A DNA stretch of 64,000 nucleotides from Brevibacillus agri (GTDB lineage Bacteria; Bacillota; Bacilli; Brevibacillales; Brevibacillaceae), in NCBI RefSeq assembly GCF_004117055.1, contig NZ_CP026363.1:1-64000 (forward strand), written 5' to 3'. Positions 43,989 to 54,415 of this stretch are shown here, piece after piece (within the stretch, counting starts at the first letter, position 1; every line of letters starts with the position of its first letter). Below the pieces are notes generated by a model. It was not told where the DNA came from and did no database searches. It saw nothing but the letters and a program-made list of their open reading frames with translations. Made by a program: the position numbers and the translations under genes.

Positions 43989-44300
43989 TTACACTTCCTT
44001 CTCGCCAGGCCAAGCCAGCATGCCGCCGACCATATTGGCAGCGTCAAAGCCAAGCTCACACAAATATTCGGTCGCTCTGTGGCTGCGCGCACCGCTGCGG
44101 CACACCATGACGACCGGGATCTCCTTGTCCAGCTCGTCGATGCGATGCGGCAAAAAGCCGAGCGGAATCAGCTTGGCTTCTTTGATATGGCCTTCGTTCC
44201 ACTCCTCCACCTCACGCACGTCAATCACCTGAAGCTTTTCGTTGGCCGCGAGCTTTTCCAGCAGCTCCTGCGGGGTAATTTCCTTCACGCCATGGCTCAT
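43989..44300 (-). CDS. Single-domain rhodanese
   Basis: 103 residues from ATG 44300 (GGAGGAACATACGCG upstream): MSHGVKEITPQELLEKLAAN, VIDVREVEEWNEGHIKEAKL, and the active-site loop MVCRSGARSHRATEYL with catalytic cysteine. Sulfurtransferase or sulfide/persulfide handling. It is ~125 bp from sco on the same strand; a link is not shown. Confidence 0.92.
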   Translation of the reverse strand: MSHGVKEITPQELLEKLAANEKLQVIDVREVEEWNEGHIKEAKLIPLGFLPHRIDELDKEIPVVMVCRSGARSHRATEYLCELGFDAANMVGGMLAWPGEKEV

Positions 44301-44780
44301 CGCGTATGTTCCTCCTATATGTACAATCGTTTGGTCGTTTTCTGCCACTCCCATCATATCATAGGGCCATGCCATTTTCTAACGACGCGGGCGGCGAAAG
44401 CGCGGAGATATAGGGACAAATTTGTGACAGTGTGAGGGTGGGTTTGTTTTTGGACAGGGAGATGGTTGGTCGGTACAGGCGGGTGACACATTTACAAAAA
44501 TAACCATTCTATATATGAAGACTACTATACAAAACAGCATTCTCTTTTTGGTTTGGAAAAAGGCGGGTGCAAGAAACGCAGAGCACCCTTGGAGTGCGGG
44601 GCATCAGCCTGCAAACCACGTCAACAAGGCGTATCACACAGGTACTTTGGACGTCATGGGAAACAGCATGAACGGGTGAGCATGAACAAATCTCTCAACG
44701 CCTCAATCCCACCAAATCCAACCTGATAACTCATTATTGATTATTGACAGCGAAGTGTGGTTTTTCATACAATTATGACA
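44301..44780. other. Gene-free region upstream of the metY S-box
   Basis: No ORF of merit. It contains several short stems in a row between 44560 and 44690 (GGGTGC/GCACCC, GCGGG/CCTGC, ACGTC/GACGT, CATG/CATG), with a promoter-like TTTACA...TATATG at about 44490-44517. It might be a structured RNA or a decayed leader; I recognise no RNA family. Confidence 0.35.
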
Positions 44781-44793
44781 ACAACTGAAGCAA

Positions 44794-46297
<1,504 letters not shown>

Positions 46298-46314
46298 GTT
46301 TGCTTTTGTCTCGT

Positions 46315-46364
46315 AAAAAGTGGCACGCAACTCTCGCGGGAGAGGCGTGCCGCTTTTCTTTTTT
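46315..46364 (+). terminator. Terminator of metY
   Basis: AAAGTGGCACGC...GCGTGCCGCTTT surrounds a second small stem (CTCTCGCGGGAGAG) and is followed by a T-tract. Confidence 0.9.
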
Positions 46365-46466
46365 CGGGTGCTGTCTTCTGCTTGCTGCTTTCAGGCGCTC
46401 GCCCCTCTTCCTGCCACACTCAACGATTCTGGTTCGAAATCCATCTAACCAGTCATACGAAAAATA

Positions 46467-46483
46467 TTGAATTTACAATTCAA
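46467..46483 (+). promoter_or_regulatory. Perfect palindrome, candidate operator of the ArsR-type/MFS operon
   Basis: TTGAATTTACAATTCAA: perfect 7-bp arms around TAC, about 50 bases upstream of the regulator start. Its reverse strand contains GTAAATTCAAT, which also occurs upstream of the second regulator of this type (52448-52458). Confidence 0.5.
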
Positions 46484-46531
46484 AACATTTAGAATGAGAC
46501 GTACTACAAATACTGGAAGGATGATCCCCTC

Positions 46532-47587
46532 TTGAAAGTATGGAACATCGGGAGCGAACGCACGACCTACGAGGTGCAATTCGCCTTTTCGCCGCTTTTT
46601 GAAGCAGCGCTGGGCATCGCCGTTGCCACTTACGAGCAGATTCATCACACGCTGGAGCAGCCGCCCGCCCACTGGCGCGAGCTAATCGAGGCGCTGCCTC
46701 CTGCTGTCCAGCGCGAGGTCGCTTACGCCAAGGCGCACAACACATGGAAGACGCTTTTGCATCTGCTTCACCAGTACCGCCAGCAGCCTTTTGCCGAGCT
46801 GAAGTCGTTTCTTGGCTACGTCAGGCAGTTGCCAGAGGAAGAGCTGCGCTACCAGGCACTGCCTTTTTTGGGCGAAGCGCAGCAAGCTTCCCGGCGAAAA
46901 GCCGCGCAAGGAAGCAGCGCCGATCGCGAACTGTTGCAGGCGGCCTGTCGCAGCCATCTCTTTTTCGAACGGTACATCGCCCATATTACTTCGGTGGACG
47001 CGGAGGAATTGCGCCAGCACCTGCTCGTGCTGATGGAAGGCTGGTATCAGGCGCACATCGAGCCGCAGGAGGAGCGCATCTGCCGCATGCTCGAACGGGA
47101 GATTGCCCAAAAGCGCGGCATGCAAGAAAAGCTCGACCCGGAAGCGCTGGTGGAATGGGCGACTGGAGCAAGCTATCCGCCTGAGCCGACTGTCACCCGC
47201 GTCCTGCTGATTCCGCAGGCGGTCTATCGCCCCTGGACGGTGCAGGCCGATGACGCAGGCTGCAAAATTTTTTACTACCCGGTTGCCGATGAAAACTTGC
47301 GCGAGCAAATCGACCCGTATCAGCCGCCGCAGACGCTGGTCCAATCCTTCAAGGCGCTCGGAGACGAGCAGCGGCTCCGCATGGCGAAAATGCTCGCAAA
47401 ACAGGAGCTGACGCTGCAAGAACTGACAGAAGCGCTCCAGATGGCCAAATCGACGGTGCATCATCACTTGTCGATGCTGCGCTCCGCCCGGCTGGTCGAG
47501 ACGAGCGGAACCCGCTATCGCCTGCGCAGCCAAGCTCTCTCGCAACTCCCGCTGCTACTCGGGCAGTTTCTCGACACGGACAAATGA
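46532..47587 (+). CDS. Large regulator with C-terminal ArsR-type winged helix (MFS operon)
   Basis: 351 residues from TTG 46532 (GGAAGG upstream). The first ~250 residues form a helical domain (FAFSPLFEAALGIAVATYEQ, FLGEAQQASRRKAA, EPTVTRVLLIPQAVYRPWTV), similar in plan to DUF5937-containing regulators. The C-terminal ~80 residues are an ArsR-type winged helix: FKALGDEQRLRMAKMLAKQE, LQMAKSTVHHHLSMLRSARL. The MFS gene overlaps its stop (ATGA), so the regulator very likely controls the pump. The inducer is unknown. Confidence 0.85.
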   Translation: MKVWNIGSERTTYEVQFAFSPLFEAALGIAVATYEQIHHTLEQPPAHWRELIEALPPAVQREVAYAKAHNTWKTLLHLLHQYRQQPFAELKSFLGYVRQLPEEELRYQALPFLGEAQQASRRKAAQGSSADRELLQAACRSHLFFERYIAHITSVDAEELRQHLLVLMEGWYQAHIEPQEERICRMLEREIAQKRGMQEKLDPEALVEWATGASYPPEPTVTRVLLIPQAVYRPWTVQADDAGCKIFYYPVADENLREQIDPYQPPQTLVQSFKALGDEQRLRMAKMLAKQELTLQELTEALQMAKSTVHHHLSMLRSARLVETSGTRYRLRSQALSQLPLLLGQFLDTDK

Positions 47588-48798
47588 TGACAGCAGCCAC
47601 GAGCACATCCGCCCTCTGGAAAGACCGCTCCTACCGCTACATCCTGCTCGGCCAGCTCACCTCCGAGCTGGGCGCCTCGCTCGGCACGCTCGCCAATAGC
47701 TGGATCATCTACCAGGTGACCGGCTCGCAGGCAGCCGTCGGGCAGATGTGGCTGCTCTACTTTGTACCATCGCTCGTCGTGCAGCTTGTGGCCGGACCGT
47801 ATCTCGACCGCTATGACAAAAAACGCGTCATGCTGTTTTCGCAATGGATGCGCAGCATCGCGTTCGGCTGTTCCTTCGCCGCGATTGCGACCACGCCCGG
47901 CTCCTTGTGGCCGCTCTACTTGACCGCGCTCGTGAACGGCCTCGTCCAGCCGCTGTACGTCCCGGCAAGCCAGTCATTGCTTCCTGCTCTCGTCCCAAAA
48001 GAACAGTTGCTGCAAGCAAACGCCTATCTGGACAGCGCGCTGCGCATCGCCATGATCGCAGGTCCGCCGCTGGGCGGGGTTCTCGTCGCCAGCATCGGTG
48101 GCGATCAGGTGCTGGCATTGGTCGCCGTCGGCTATGCGCTCAGTGGAGCTTTTCTTCTCCCGTGCAAAAACGCTCCCGCCCTCCCTGCCCGGGTGGCCGA
48201 ATCGTGGTTTTCCATGTTCAAAGCCGGCCTCGCGATTTTTGGGGAAAAGCCGCTGCTTCTCTATCTGAGCCTGTATTCGGCTCTCGTGCAGTTTGCGGTA
48301 GGGGTCACGCTCGTGCTCAACCTTCCGTTTGTGGCGGGAGAGCTGCACGGAACAGCCTTTCACGTCGGGTTGTTTTTGGCCAGCTATCCGTTCGGCTACT
48401 TGTTTGGGACGTTTCTCGTGCCGCGGCTGCGCAATGGACGGGAACAGCCGCTCATCATGCTAGGCTCTCTGGTCGCAGGCGGGGCGAGCTTCGTCACTCT
48501 AGGGTTTACCCATATGATCGAACTGGCGATTTTGATAGAAGTGCTGGCGGGTGTCGCCGCGCCGTTTTTCCAGTTGCACAGCACCCGTCTCTATCAGCTC
48601 CACGTCCCGCCCGCCATGATGGGGCGCGTCTTCTCCGTGCGCCTGCTGATCGTCCGCACGACCATGCCCGCAGGCATCTGGCTGGGCGGAACACTCAGCG
48701 ACAGCGTCGGCGTTCGGCCCCTCTACGTCGCCATCGGCGCGTTAATTGTCGTCGCTGCCGTCGGCGGGATTACTTTACAAAAAATTTGTAAAATATAG
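47584..48798 (+). CDS. MFS exporter (DHA3-like)
   Basis: 404 residues, about 12 helices, starting MMTAATSTSALWKDRSYRYI. Contains GSQAAVGQMWLLYFVPSLVV, LVAGPYLDRYDKKRVMLFSQ with the MFS loop-2 motif, YVPASQSLLPALVPKEQLLQ, and ALRIAMIAGPPLGGVLVASI. Translationally coupled to the regulator. Efflux of drugs or metabolites is inferred; substrate unknown. Confidence 0.9.
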   Translation: MMTAATSTSALWKDRSYRYILLGQLTSELGASLGTLANSWIIYQVTGSQAAVGQMWLLYFVPSLVVQLVAGPYLDRYDKKRVMLFSQWMRSIAFGCSFAAIATTPGSLWPLYLTALVNGLVQPLYVPASQSLLPALVPKEQLLQANAYLDSALRIAMIAGPPLGGVLVASIGGDQVLALVAVGYALSGAFLLPCKNAPALPARVAESWFSMFKAGLAIFGEKPLLLYLSLYSALVQFAVGVTLVLNLPFVAGELHGTAFHVGLFLASYPFGYLFGTFLVPRLRNGREQPLIMLGSLVAGGASFVTLGFTHMIELAILIEVLAGVAAPFFQLHSTRLYQLHVPPAMMGRVFSVRLLIVRTTMPAGIWLGGTLSDSVGVRPLYVAIGALIVVAAVGGITLQKICKI

Positions 48799-48864
48799 GA
48801 TATTCCATGTATAATGAAATCCAGCAACTGCCTCTCCATCCTATCTACTTAAAGGAGAATTTCC

Positions 48865-49803
48865 ATGACTCATCCCGCTCTGGATAGCCTTTTGACTTCC
48901 GTAAATCGCGTAATCGTAGGAAAAGAAGAGCAGGTTCGCCTGCTGGTGACCGCTCTGTTGGCGCGCGGGCACGTGCTGCTGGAAGACTTGCCTGGCATGG
49001 GCAAGACCGTGCTTGCCAAAACGTTGGCGCAGGCCATCGGCGGGACGTACAACCGCCTGCAGTTCACCGCTGATCTGCTGCCTTCCGATGTAGTCGGACT
49101 GCACGTGTTCAACCAGCGGACGAGCGAATTTGAACTGCGCAAAGGACCTGTTTTCGCGGACGTTTTGCTCGCGGATGAAATCAACCGCGCAACGCCCCGC
49201 ACCCAATCCGGTCTGCTCGAATGCATGGAAGAACGCCAGGTCACCATCGAAGGCGTCACGCTGCCGCTGCCCTCAACGATGCTGGTGATCGCCACCCAAA
49301 ACCCAATTGAATCGGAGGGGACCTATCCCCTGCCCGAAGCCCAGTTGGACCGCTTCCTGTTCCGCCTGTCACTCGGCTACGGCACGCGCAAGGACGCCAA
49401 GGAAATACTCCGCAGATTCCGCAGCACCTCTCCTCTGGAGACGGTGCAGCCAGTGATCTCGGTGGAACAAATCGCCGCCCTGCAAAAAGAAGTGACGGCC
49501 GTCCATGTCAGTCAGGCGGTAGAAGATTACGTCATCGACCTGACGGAATCGACGCGCAGCCACCGCTCCGTCGATGTCGGCATCAGTCCGCGCGCCATGC
49601 TCGCCCTCTTGCGCGCAGCCCAGGCTTACGCTTTTGTCTCGGGCCGCGCCTATGTATTGCCGGACGACGTGAAGGCTGTTTTCCCGAGCCTCGCCGTCCA
49701 TCGCATCCGCCTGTCCATGGAAGCGGAGCTGCATGTAACCGAGCAGGAAGTGGTAGCGCAGATCATGTCGAGCGTGCCAGCCCCCGTCGAGGAAAGCGTG
49801 TAG
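48865..49803 (+). CDS. MoxR-family AAA+ ATPase
   Basis: 312 residues from ATG 48865 (AAAGGAG upstream). Walker A LLEDLPGMGKTVLAKTLA, Walker B DVLLADEINRATPRTQSG, sensor LVIATQNPIESEGTYPLPEA, and arginine-finger region QLDRFLFRLSLGYG. MoxR ATPases act as chaperones together with partner proteins encoded next to them, here a DUF58 protein five bases downstream. Confidence 0.93.
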   Translation: MTHPALDSLLTSVNRVIVGKEEQVRLLVTALLARGHVLLEDLPGMGKTVLAKTLAQAIGGTYNRLQFTADLLPSDVVGLHVFNQRTSEFELRKGPVFADVLLADEINRATPRTQSGLLECMEERQVTIEGVTLPLPSTMLVIATQNPIESEGTYPLPEAQLDRFLFRLSLGYGTRKDAKEILRRFRSTSPLETVQPVISVEQIAALQKEVTAVHVSQAVEDYVIDLTESTRSHRSVDVGISPRAMLALLRAAQAYAFVSGRAYVLPDDVKAVFPSLAVHRIRLSMEAELHVTEQEVVAQIMSSVPAPVEESV

Positions 49804-49807
49804 CCGG

Positions 49808-50998
49808 ATGGATACGAAGCAAACTTTTCATGTGATCGGCTTTGTGCTTCTGCTTTTCGCGCTGTTTTCCGGCAGTTGGTTTCTTTGGCTGCTCGGCGGG
49901 TTTTTCTTTTTCATGCCTGCCGCCCAAAAGTGGTGGGCCGAGTCGCTCCCCAAATGGATCAAGCTGGAGTGGACAAGCGATCAAACCCGCGTCATGCCTG
50001 GTACGCCTGTGACGATTACCGTGCGCCTGTACAATCGCTCCTGGCTGCCGTTGCCCTCGACATGGCTGCGCTTTTCCTTGCCTGAGCACGTCACGGCCGA
50101 CGGCGGGGACGAAGTGAAAACGAGCAACCAGCGGACGATTGTGCGACTGCGCTTCGACTTGCCCATGCGCCAGAGCGCAGCCCGAACCTTGACGCTTACT
50201 CCCCACAAGCGCGGCACCGTCTGGCTGACAGAGATTCAATCGGAGACATTGCCGCTGTTCGCCGGGGAAGTCACTTCCTTGCCGTTGTCGCTATCGTTTT
50301 CCCTGCTCGTCTACCCGTTGCCGCTACCGCTGCCTCCGCTGTCACTGGAAGAGACGCAGCCGGACGGAGGCAGGCTCTCGCGCCAACGGCAACAGGAGGA
50401 TGTCACTTTTTTGCGGGGAGCGCGGCCGTATATGCCCGGGGATCGGTTCAAGCATATTCATTGGAAAGCGACTGCCAAGACGGGCACGCTCGAGACAAGG
50501 CTGTTCGAGCACACCGCCCATCCAAACTGGCGGATCGTCGGCCATATTTTGCCGTCCTATGAACCGTTGCAGCAGCGGCATAACGATGTCGTCAATGAAC
50601 GGATTATATCCAGCCTTGCTGCGCTGTCCATGCTGTGCCGGAAAAAGTCGATTGGCTACGAGCTGCTTCTCACCGTCAAGCAGCGCGGCCGCGAGCATTT
50701 TCACATGCCTGCCGGCAGCGGCAAGACGCACCATCTGCACGTCATGACCCAACTCGCGCAAATGCACCATTATGTGACGACGCCGCTAGCCAGCCTGCTC
50801 CGCCGTCTGGAGGAAAGTCCGGCCAAGGAAGCGATCATCCTCGTGACGGCGCGGCCGGAGGAATTGCCCCAGACGACTTTGGAGCGATTGGTGCGGCGCG
50901 GACACAACATTGCCGTGCTCGACGTATCCGGGGAACAGGCTACGGTCAGGCGATATGAACAGGCGCGTCTGGAAAAAAGGAGCGTGATGGCGCGATGA
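49808..50998 (+). CDS. DUF58 (VWA-like) membrane protein
   Basis: 396 residues. Two N-terminal helices (HVIGFVLLLFALFSGSWFLW, LLGGFFFFMPAAQ), then RLYNRSWLPLPSTWLRFSLP and the DUF58 core DVTFLRGARPYMPGDRFKHI, HWKATAKTGTLETRLFEHTA. DUF58 is a typical partner of MoxR. The DUF4129 gene overlaps its last codons (ATGA). Role probably in envelope protein assembly. Confidence 0.88.
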   Translation: MDTKQTFHVIGFVLLLFALFSGSWFLWLLGGFFFFMPAAQKWWAESLPKWIKLEWTSDQTRVMPGTPVTITVRLYNRSWLPLPSTWLRFSLPEHVTADGGDEVKTSNQRTIVRLRFDLPMRQSAARTLTLTPHKRGTVWLTEIQSETLPLFAGEVTSLPLSLSFSLLVYPLPLPLPPLSLEETQPDGGRLSRQRQQEDVTFLRGARPYMPGDRFKHIHWKATAKTGTLETRLFEHTAHPNWRIVGHILPSYEPLQQRHNDVVNERIISSLAALSMLCRKKSIGYELLLTVKQRGREHFHMPAGSGKTHHLHVMTQLAQMHHYVTTPLASLLRRLEESPAKEAIILVTARPEELPQTTLERLVRRGHNIAVLDVSGEQATVRRYEQARLEKRSVMAR

Positions 50999-52341
50999 GC
51001 TTTTCCCTCGTGAGCCGATGGACGCTGACGTTTTGGCTGGAGGCGCTGCTCGTTGGCGGTTCGCTGATGATGCTTGGCTGGATGACGGCAGACTTTGGCG
51101 CGCTGCTGTTCTTTTGCCTCGCTGGCTGTCTGCTCCTGATCGCGGGAAGCTGGCTGTATCACCACGGCGGCCGCCATACCGTGCTGCATCTCTTGCTCTA
51201 TCCGTTTGTGCTTGGCGTCGGGGTGCTCAGCTTTGTTCTGTTCGGCTCGTGGCTGATCGCCCTCGCCCTGGCAGGCGTCTTTTTTTGGCGGATTCAGGGA
51301 GCGGCTGCAAACGGGATCAACCATGTCAGTCTGCTGCGGCGGTTCGTTCTGGCCTTTATGGTTTGCCTGATCCAGTTGGTTGTCGCGGCTCTGTACGGAA
51401 CTGCCGTTGATTCGGAGACGTTTTCGCCTGCCCCTTACTTCGGCATGCTCGCCCTCGTGACCGCAAGCTACGTGCTGATCGCGGTCGGGGCTTACCTGCT
51501 GCGGGAGGAAGCCCTTCCCATCCGCCTGCCTGCCCGCCTCCGCCTGATGCTCGCGGGTCAGGTGCTGGGGACGCGCCTGCTTGTGACAGTTGGCTATGTG
51601 GCGGCTGCCTCTGCCCTGCTCGGTTTGTTGAGCCTGCTCTGGTCGTGGGTGAAAGGACCGCTTGGCACCGGGCTTTACATGCTGATCGAGCCTGCCTTGC
51701 AGATGCTGGCGGAGTGGATTTCCGGGCTGTCGCAAGTATTGGACAAAGACCAGCGCGTTCATAATGTGCTGAACAACGAAGGGCAAGGCGGCAATCCTCC
51801 CCTGGACCCTGTCAGCCAGGGCGAACCGCTCTTTTCCTTGCTGGAGCCTTATCTGATCTCGCTTGTCGTCGTCGTAGCGCTGTTTCTGTTGGGCAGGTAC
51901 ATGTGGAAACGGCGCAATCGCAACTGGCAGGAGGAAAAAGCAATCACGGCTGCCCCGGCGATTGATCTGGCCCCGCTGCCCCCCGCTGCTGAAGGCGAAG
52001 CGGCGGAATGGGATGTCTCCAAATGGTTCAAAAAACCGCTTGGCCCCGCAGACGACGCGACCCGCTACGCCTACTTCCAGTTTTTGCAGACGATGGGCAA
52101 GCAAGGTGTCACGATCCACCCGCATGAAACGACGCAGGAGTTTTTGCAGCGGCTGCAAAAGCATCCTGCGCTGACGGCGGCACAACTGGAGCTGGCAGGC
52201 AAAATCACCGACTTTTACGAGCAGTATCGTTACCAGGAACATCCCTTGTCGCAGCAAGAACTTGCGGACATGCAGCAAGCTGTCCAGGCGCTGGTGGCCT
52301 ATGAGCAGACCAGCAGTCCGAGTGAACCAAAAGAAGTGTAA
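50995..52341 (+). CDS. Multi-pass membrane protein with C-terminal DUF4129
   Basis: 448 residues. About eight helices (FWLEALLVGGSLMMLGWMTA, TVLHLLLYPFVLGVGVLSFV, FVLAFMVCLIQLVVAALYGT, MLALVTASYVLIAVGAYLLR and others), a linker, one more helix (YLISLVVVVALFLLGRYMW) and a soluble C-terminus (DDATRYAYFQFLQTMGKQGV, LAGKITDFYEQYRYQEHPLS) typical of DUF4129. In many MoxR-DUF58 operons this domain is fused to a transglutaminase core; here no Cys-His-Asp transglutaminase region is seen. Last gene of the operon. Confidence 0.8.
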   Translation: MSFSLVSRWTLTFWLEALLVGGSLMMLGWMTADFGALLFFCLAGCLLLIAGSWLYHHGGRHTVLHLLLYPFVLGVGVLSFVLFGSWLIALALAGVFFWRIQGAAANGINHVSLLRRFVLAFMVCLIQLVVAALYGTAVDSETFSPAPYFGMLALVTASYVLIAVGAYLLREEALPIRLPARLRLMLAGQVLGTRLLVTVGYVAAASALLGLLSLLWSWVKGPLGTGLYMLIEPALQMLAEWISGLSQVLDKDQRVHNVLNNEGQGGNPPLDPVSQGEPLFSLLEPYLISLVVVVALFLLGRYMWKRRNRNWQEEKAITAAPAIDLAPLPPAAEGEAAEWDVSKWFKKPLGPADDATRYAYFQFLQTMGKQGVTIHPHETTQEFLQRLQKHPALTAAQLELAGKITDFYEQYRYQEHPLSQQELADMQQAVQALVAYEQTSSPSEPKEV

Positions 52342-52357
52342 CGGGCACGATCATGAA

Positions 52358-52396
52358 GCAACCACGCGCTCCCGGCGTCTGTGGTTGCTTTTTTTC
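52358..52396 (+). terminator. Terminator of the MoxR operon
   Basis: GCAACCACG...TGTGGTTGC with interior GCGCTCCCGGCGTC is followed by seven T residues. Confidence 0.9.
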
Positions 52397-52447
52397 GCTT
52401 GACAACCGTTTCTTCCTCTTGCATAATTTTTTCACTTTTGCCCACTC

Positions 52448-52458
52448 GTAAATTCAAT
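52448..52458 (+). promoter_or_regulatory. Operator-like word shared with the other ArsR-type operon
   Basis: GTAAATTCAAT lies 39 bases upstream of the regulator start; the same 11-mer occurs, on the opposite strand, within the palindrome at 46467-46483. It is a half-site rather than a full palindrome here. Confidence 0.4.
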
Positions 52459-52496
52459 TCACCAAACGGTTAATCGAAAAGAAAGGAGGTTTCGCA

Positions 52497-53588
52497 ATGC
52501 AAGACCTGGCTGCCTGGCTGCAAAAGCATTTGTCGATTGCGTACGTGCCGGGTCACGAGTTTTTTCTCAGCCTGCACGTGCTCGCCAACCCTGACCACCA
52601 CACGAGCCGTCTTGGCTGGGCGCAGGAGTCTCTCTCCGCGCTTCCCGCATCGCTTGTGAAAAAGCTGCACCAGTTCAGCAACATGTCCAACCAGTTTCTC
52701 GATGCAATGGACTTCCTGGTGCCGTGGGAGGAGCGATACGAGCATTCCGTCGAGGCCAGCCTGGAGCAGTTGCAGGCAATGGATGCGGCACAGTTTGCCC
52801 AGTTGATGCTGGGGCCTGTCTATCACCCCCGGCAACTGCAACAGTGGATGCAAGGGCACACGGACGATCTGTTTGAGCAGCTCAAGCCGGAGCATCGGGA
52901 GTTACTGCGGCATCCCTTGTCCACAAAACGCCGTTTTCTTGAGTTTTGCCACGCCTACCTCCCTTTTTTCCGGGCAGAGGAACGGCGCATCGAACCTTGG
53001 CTGGTACGCGCGGTCCACGAGGGACAGGAGCGGATTGCCGCGGATCCGGTCGGCTTTTTGGCGCAGGTGCATCCTCGGCTGAAGGTGCATGAGAACTTTT
53101 TGCAGTTTCACAAAGCGCAGACGTACACCTTCGCCTACTCCGAGCTGGCGGGCATCCACCTGCGCGCCTCCACCTTCGTCTCGCCCCACCTGCTGCTCGG
53201 CATTTGCGGGGAGCATATTTCCGTCGGCTTTGCGGTCGACGTTCCGGGCATCTCCACAGCCTCAACCATTCCCGCGGACTTCACGCTGAAAATGAAGGTG
53301 TTCAGCGACCCGACGCGGACGGCTATTCTCAAGTCGCTGCTCGATCACCCTTACTGCACGCAGCAGTTGGCAGACTTGCACGGCATCAGCGAGCCAGCCG
53401 TCAACAAGCATTTGAAGCTGCTGGTAGAGGCGGGCTTCGTCTGGAGCGAGCGGCGCGGTCGGTACGTGTTTTACCGCGGCATCACTTCCCGGCTGGAACA
53501 ACTGGCTGTCGATCTTCACGAGTTCATCGACATGCCTGCCCCTGGCCTTGCACTCTCGACGCCAAAACCATCTGAACGGAGGAACTGA
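52497..53588 (+). CDS. DUF5937/ArsR-type regulator of the ABC-2 operon
   Basis: 363 residues from ATG 52497 (AAAGGAGG upstream). The N-terminal ~260 residues (IAYVPGHEFFLSLHVLANPD, YHPRQLQQWMQGHTDDLFEQ, GICGEHISVGFAVDVPGIST) resemble DUF5937. The C-terminal ArsR-type winged helix has FSDPTRTAILKSLLDHPYCT, LHGISEPAVNKHLKLLVEAG, SERRGRYVFYRG. Same architecture as the regulator at 46532. It leads a four-gene run with an ABC-2 exporter and probably represses it. Confidence 0.85.
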   Translation: MQDLAAWLQKHLSIAYVPGHEFFLSLHVLANPDHHTSRLGWAQESLSALPASLVKKLHQFSNMSNQFLDAMDFLVPWEERYEHSVEASLEQLQAMDAAQFAQLMLGPVYHPRQLQQWMQGHTDDLFEQLKPEHRELLRHPLSTKRRFLEFCHAYLPFFRAEERRIEPWLVRAVHEGQERIAADPVGFLAQVHPRLKVHENFLQFHKAQTYTFAYSELAGIHLRASTFVSPHLLLGICGEHISVGFAVDVPGISTASTIPADFTLKMKVFSDPTRTAILKSLLDHPYCTQQLADLHGISEPAVNKHLKLLVEAGFVWSERRGRYVFYRGITSRLEQLAVDLHEFIDMPAPGLALSTPKPSERRN

Positions 53589-53589
53589 C

Positions 53590-54399
53590 GTGTTTCGAGT
53601 TGCCAAAGCAACCTTTGTCCGCAATACGCTGGTAATGATGCGCGCCTACCCGTGGTCGTTCGTCATCGGCCACATCCTGTCTGGCGTGTACACCGTGCTG
53701 TTCGCCTACTTTGCCTATCATTACGTATTTGCCGGGCAGTTGGACGGCCGTTTCCTGCATTTGACGGGGACAGACGATTATTTGTCCTACGCCATTTTGG
53801 GCGGCGCCTTCTACGCTTTTGCCGTCTCCACGCTGATGAATGTCAGCCGCTCGCTCATTACCGAGCTGCGGGAAGGAACACTGGAGGCGGTATTGCTCAC
53901 CCCGTCCCTGCGCAGAGGATACTTTTTGGGCAACGTTGCCCAACAGCTCATGCGCACAGTGTTTGAATTTTCCGTCATCGTCATCGTCGGCGCCTTGTTC
54001 GGGCTTACGCTTGTCCACGCCCACATCGGGAGCGCTATCGTTGTCTGGCTTTTGTCTACCGGGGCGTTTTTCTGTCAGGCGCTCGTCTTGGGCAGCCTGA
54101 TGCTGCGCTTTCGCGATACGTACATCACGCAAAACACGCTGTTTGTCATCATGGCGTTTGTATCTGGCGTCACGTTTCCCATCCCGTACTTGCCGGAATG
54201 GCTGCAGCCGCTGGGCGCGATCATGCCGCTTGCCCCTGCGCTGGACGCTTTTCGCCAATGCGTGATCCAGGGCAAGCCGCTGATCGCCGTTTCCCCACAG
54301 CTTTTCCACATGGCGGCTCTGTCGCTCGTCTACCTCGCGATCGGCGTGTGGGGCATGCGGCGGATGGAAAAGCGCGTCGTCGAATCAATCTTTGGATAA
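53590..54399 (+). CDS. ABC-2 type exporter permease
   Basis: 269 residues from GTG 53590 (ACGGAGG upstream), about six helices. VMMRAYPWSFVIGHILSGVY, SRSLITELREGTLEAVLLTP with the amphipathic coupling segment, and FVSGVTFPIPYLPEWLQPLG typical of ABC-2 permeases. First permease of the exporter. Confidence 0.88.
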   Translation: MFRVAKATFVRNTLVMMRAYPWSFVIGHILSGVYTVLFAYFAYHYVFAGQLDGRFLHLTGTDDYLSYAILGGAFYAFAVSTLMNVSRSLITELREGTLEAVLLTPSLRRGYFLGNVAQQLMRTVFEFSVIVIVGALFGLTLVHAHIGSAIVVWLLSTGAFFCQALVLGSLMLRFRDTYITQNTLFVIMAFVSGVTFPIPYLPEWLQPLGAIMPLAPALDAFRQCVIQGKPLIAVSPQLFHMAALSLVYLAIGVWGMRRMEKRVVESIFG

Positions 54400-54415
54400 C
54401 AGGAGGTTTTTTCTC

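Noticed and set aside
44560..44700. T-box or known riboswitch before the S-box
   Set aside because: No AGGGTGGNACCGCG T-box core and no consensus of another class could be found by eye.
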